From Chloroflexi bacterium CFX4 (lineage in GTDB: Bacteria > Chloroflexota > Anaerolineae > Aggregatilineales > UBA2796): a stretch of DNA of 64,000 nucleotides. Numbering within the stretch: the first letter of the stretch is position 1; the number at the start of each line of letters is the position of its first letter. The DNA is taken from assembly GCA_021404685.1 (NCBI GenBank), contig QWHC01000005.1, positions 1 to 64,000 of the forward strand, given 5' to 3'. The notes beneath the pieces were generated by a model. It saw only the letters and a program-made list of their open reading frames with translations, was not told the DNA's origin and ran no database searches. A program made the translations under genes and the position numbers. This document shows, piece by piece, positions 62,093 through 64,000 of this stretch.

Positions 62093-62185
62093 ATGGATGT
62101 AAATTGGGAGTTTGTGATCTTCCACCTTGTCAACCTGATTCTGCTGGGATTTTGGGTGGCGTTACAGCTAAGCGTTCGCCGCTGA
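62093..62185 (+). CDS. Tiny membrane protein, 30 residues
   Basis: A 30-residue frame (start MDVNWEFVIFHLV, end ALQLSVRR) with a very strong GGAGGAG Shine-Dalgarno 4-7 bases before the ATG. One hydrophobic helix is followed by two Arg, giving a clear N-out/C-in type. A -10-like TATACT is at 62046-62051. No family is recognised. Its regulatory signals argue for a real gene even though it is very short. A second hydrophobic ORF follows after 13 bases. Confidence 0.55.
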   Translation: MDVNWEFVIFHLVNLILLGFWVALQLSVRR

Positions 62186-62198
62186 AGGTGCATTCGCT

Positions 62199-62336
62199 TT
62201 GGAAGCCGACCTTTTCAGCTTGTTCGCAGTGTTTTTCCCACTGATATTGCTGCTATCGTTGCTGTTTCCGCCACTACGTCCACTGGCAGCCATCCTTGCC
62301 CTGTGGCTCTCACTGATATGGTTGCTGATAGCGTGA
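62199..62336 (+). CDS. Tiny hydrophobic protein, 45 residues
   Basis: A 45-residue frame starting at TTG (MEADLFSLFAVFF, end LSLIWLLIA) with AAGGTG 8 bases upstream. It is composed almost only of hydrophobic residues with two Pro and one Arg in a central turn, so it would form a two-helix hairpin in the membrane. It is 13 bases after the 30-residue ORF and is followed by a terminator at 62347, so the two probably form a bicistronic unit. Without family support it remains a prediction. Confidence 0.45.
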   Translation: MEADLFSLFAVFFPLILLLSLLFPPLRPLAAILALWLSLIWLLIA

Positions 62337-62346
62337 GCTATAAATT

Positions 62347-62373
62347 GTGCCTCGTATGGTGAATACGAGGCAC
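62347..62373. terminator. Terminator hairpin after the tiny ORFs
   Basis: GTGCCTCGTAT and ATACGAGGCAC pair perfectly over 11 bp with a five-base loop. GCCATTTT follows on the plus strand, and AATTTATAGC on the minus strand. It ends the plus-strand ORFs and the convergent peptidase gene. Confidence 0.8.
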
Positions 62374-62389
62374 GCCATTTTAACAGCCT

Positions 62390-64000
62390 TTAGTTGCTCA
62401 ACGCTTCGCGCAAGCCCGGCACGCCTTCTGCACCGCTGATGACCTGCACACTTGAATTTGCCAGATCATCGCCGAATGGCTCATATTCGCCTTCAAGGTG
62501 CGCGGCGAGGAACGCCTCGCTGAGCGCCATGAACGACAGCCAATTCACCTCACGGGCGAAGCCATGCCCTTCATCAGGATAGAGCGTGTAGGTGACAGGA
62601 ATGCCCTTCGCCTGCATCGCGCTGACGATCTGATCGGACTCGGCTTGTTTCACACGCGGATCGTTAGCGCCTTGCGCGATCAGCAGCGGACGCCGAATCT
62701 GCTCGGTGCGCGTCAGTGGTGAGCGCGACTCAAGGAAGGCGCGCCCTTCGGGTGTGCTTTCATCGCCAATGCGTTTACGCATCAGGTTAAGCATTGGGCG
62801 CCAATAAGGCGGCACGCTCTCTAAGAGCGTCACAAGGTTGGAAGGCCCGACAATATCCACGCCGCAGGCGAATACCTCCGGCGTGAAGGTCAAGCCGACC
62901 AGCGTCGCATAGCCGCCATAGCTACCACCCATAATCGCCACCTGCGAGCGCGTCGTAATACCCTGCCCGATTGCCCATTCCACCGCATCAAGCAGGTCAT
63001 CATGCATTTTGCCCGCCCACTCGCCATCAGCAGCGTTGATGAACGCCTTGCCAAAGCCTGTTGAGCCGCGATAGTTCACGCTTAGCACCGCATAGCCACG
63101 ATCTGCCATCAGTTGGTGGAATGGATTGTAGCCCCACACATCCCGCGCCCAAGGTCCACCATGCACAAACAGCACCATTGGCAGCGGCGAGTCAGGTCTG
63201 CCACTGTGTTTGCTATCGCTGCCATTGGGCAGGGTCAGGTAGCTGACCAGTGAGAGGTTATCACGGGTAGGAATGACCACAGGGTGCATTTTGCTGAGCG
63301 GCAAGCCTTCGATCTCAGGGCGGTTGGTGAACAAAAAGTGTGCTTGCTTTGTCGCCCGATCATAGCGATAGTAACGGACAGGTGCATCATCCAGCAGGTA
63401 AGCAACCAACCATTGCGAGTCATCTTGGGTGCGGCTGAGGATGTCCAACTCACCCGCCGAGACCGTCTCAAGGTAGGCGAAATCTTCGGCAAGGTCAGGA
63501 TCAAGCACCTGCCAGCGCAGCCTGTCGTAGTAGAAGCCCGCTGCCTGTGGGCGATTCTCAGTTGGGTGCATCAAGCCCTTGCTGAGGTCAGCACGGGCAT
63601 CTTCGGCAAGCAGCGTCTGCGCGCCGCTTTGCATATCCACTGCAAACAAGGCACTGGTATTCCGCCCGCGTGAGTCTGCAAGGTAGAGCGTGTTGCCATC
63701 CGTGCTAAAAGCATATGGCGAGGTGGTCTGCGAGTCTTCGTGTGGAATGGTTGCCCACTCACGCCAACCACCGCTGCCATTCGGCTGCTGCACACTGAGC
63801 GATCCATCTAGGTTTGGCAGGAAGGCAAGGCGCACCGCAAAGGACTCATCGGCAAGCATTCCTGCAAAGCCGGGATTTTCCTGCACAAGCGCTCGCTCGC
63901 CCGTCAGGATGTTCACGCGGTGCAGATCATGCAGTTGTTCGTTGCGGTCGTTTAAGCCAATCAGGACTTCTTCAGGAAAAAGGTGGCTAACGTTGCTAAG
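62390..64000 (-). CDS. S9 prolyl oligopeptidase family peptidase, N-terminus beyond the window
   Basis: The last 537 codons are in the window and the frame stays open to the right edge, where it still reads propeller-type sequence (VLIGLNDRNEQLHDLHRVN). So the gene starts outside. The visible part has a beta-propeller front and an alpha/beta hydrolase end. The catalytic Ser is in IMGGSYGGYATL, the Asp is in AQGANDPRVKQAE, and the His in DEGHGFAREVNW. HGGPWARDVWGYNPFHQ is the oxyanion region. Members cut short peptides, often after Pro or Ala, or release dipeptides. With the peptide-binding protein at 37622 it fits a peptide-using lifestyle. Confidence 0.92.
   Translation of the reverse strand, partial: LSNVSHLFPEEVLIGLNDRNEQLHDLHRVNILTGERALVQENPGFAGMLADESFAVRLAFLPNLDGSLSVQQPNGSGGWREWATIPHEDSQTTSPYAFSTDGNTLYLADSRGRNTSALFAVDMQSGAQTLLAEDARADLSKGLMHPTENRPQAAGFYYDRLRWQVLDPDLAEDFAYLETVSAGELDILSRTQDDSQWLVAYLLDDAPVRYYRYDRATKQAHFLFTNRPEIEGLPLSKMHPVVIPTRDNLSLVSYLTLPNGSDSKHSGRPDSPLPMVLFVHGGPWARDVWGYNPFHQLMADRGYAVLSVNYRGSTGFGKAFINAADGEWAGKMHDDLLDAVEWAIGQGITTRSQVAIMGGSYGGYATLVGLTFTPEVFACGVDIVGPSNLVTLLESVPPYWRPMLNLMRKRIGDESTPEGRAFLESRSPLTRTEQIRRPLLIAQGANDPRVKQAESDQIVSAMQAKGIPVTYTLYPDEGHGFAREVNWLSFMALSEAFLAAHLEGEYEPFGDDLANSSVQVISGAEGVPGLREALSN

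Overview
The window looks like chromosomal DNA of a member of the Chloroflexota, most likely an Anaerolineae-type lineage. This is inferred from gene content, not from a database search. The pointers are moderately high GC, a fused transaldolase/glucose-6-phosphate isomerase, a LysW amino-group-carrier cassette, Ser/Thr kinases fused to Pro/Thr linkers and extracellular propellers or TPRs, many lipoproteins, separate secD and secF, and a MurA with Asp in place of the usual Cys. No rRNA, tRNA, CRISPR array or intact insertion sequence was seen. Most promoters that can be read have a sigma70-like layout with 17-bp spacers.

Layout. 1-2558 is an accessory module on the minus strand: a WXG100-like polymorphic toxin, a likely immunity protein and the start of a lipoprotein. 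2739-7949 (minus) is a cell-shape and housekeeping run: Uma2-type protein, sirtuin, RodA, a small HTH protein and a lipoprotein-type transpeptidase. 8081-11290 is carB, ended by a perfect hairpin. 11349-16493 (minus) carries secD and secF, between an exported propeller protein and a small membrane protein. 16755-20579 (plus) is lysW-lysX-argC, a CoaE fused to an extra domain, and a small membrane protein. 20619-24052 holds a hydrolase/regulator pair, a LuxR-type protein with a degenerate kinase-like half, and an orphan CpaF/VirB11-like ATPase. 24056-25909 is a graveyard of AT-rich gene fragments: a truncated gene end, a frameshifted WD40-like gene and a possible transposase scrap.

25989-31150 (plus) contains amylosucrase, a Tat-exported polysaccharide deacetylase, MurA and a CarH-like B12 photoreceptor regulator. 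31152-37380 (minus) contains tal-pgi, a receptor-like Ser/Thr kinase, a zinc-ribbon protein and a lipoprotein. 37622-44250 has an orphan peptide-type solute-binding protein, a hydrolase, a large membrane protein and an exported papain-like protein with an Asp-rich tail. 44465-47459 is an ArsA-type ATPase overlapping an AarF/UbiB kinase. 47510-51674 (minus) is a CoA-ester module: thioesterase, ADP-forming acetate-CoA ligase and a DRTGG/Pta-like protein. 51954-52919 is pfkA. 52935-59803 (minus) is a GH13 enzyme, ilvD, a second receptor kinase with TPRs and a poly-Asp end, and a lipoprotein whose start lies inside that poly-Asp coding stretch. 60176-62336 is a GH20-like hexosaminidase with a LacI-type operator, then two tiny hydrophobic ORFs. 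A prolyl-oligopeptidase-family peptidase runs off the right edge.

How it fits together. The genes describe a heterotroph that binds peptides and splits sugars and amino-sugars outside or at the surface, runs glycolysis and pentose-phosphate steps (pfkA, tal-pgi), conserves energy from acyl-CoA (ADP-forming ligase), and senses its surroundings with receptor kinases. The strongest candidates for something new are the toxin/immunity pair, the unrelated proteins with Asp-rich C-termini, the SecD repeat insert, the CoaE fusion, and the kinase-like/LuxR fusion with a dyad at its own start codon.
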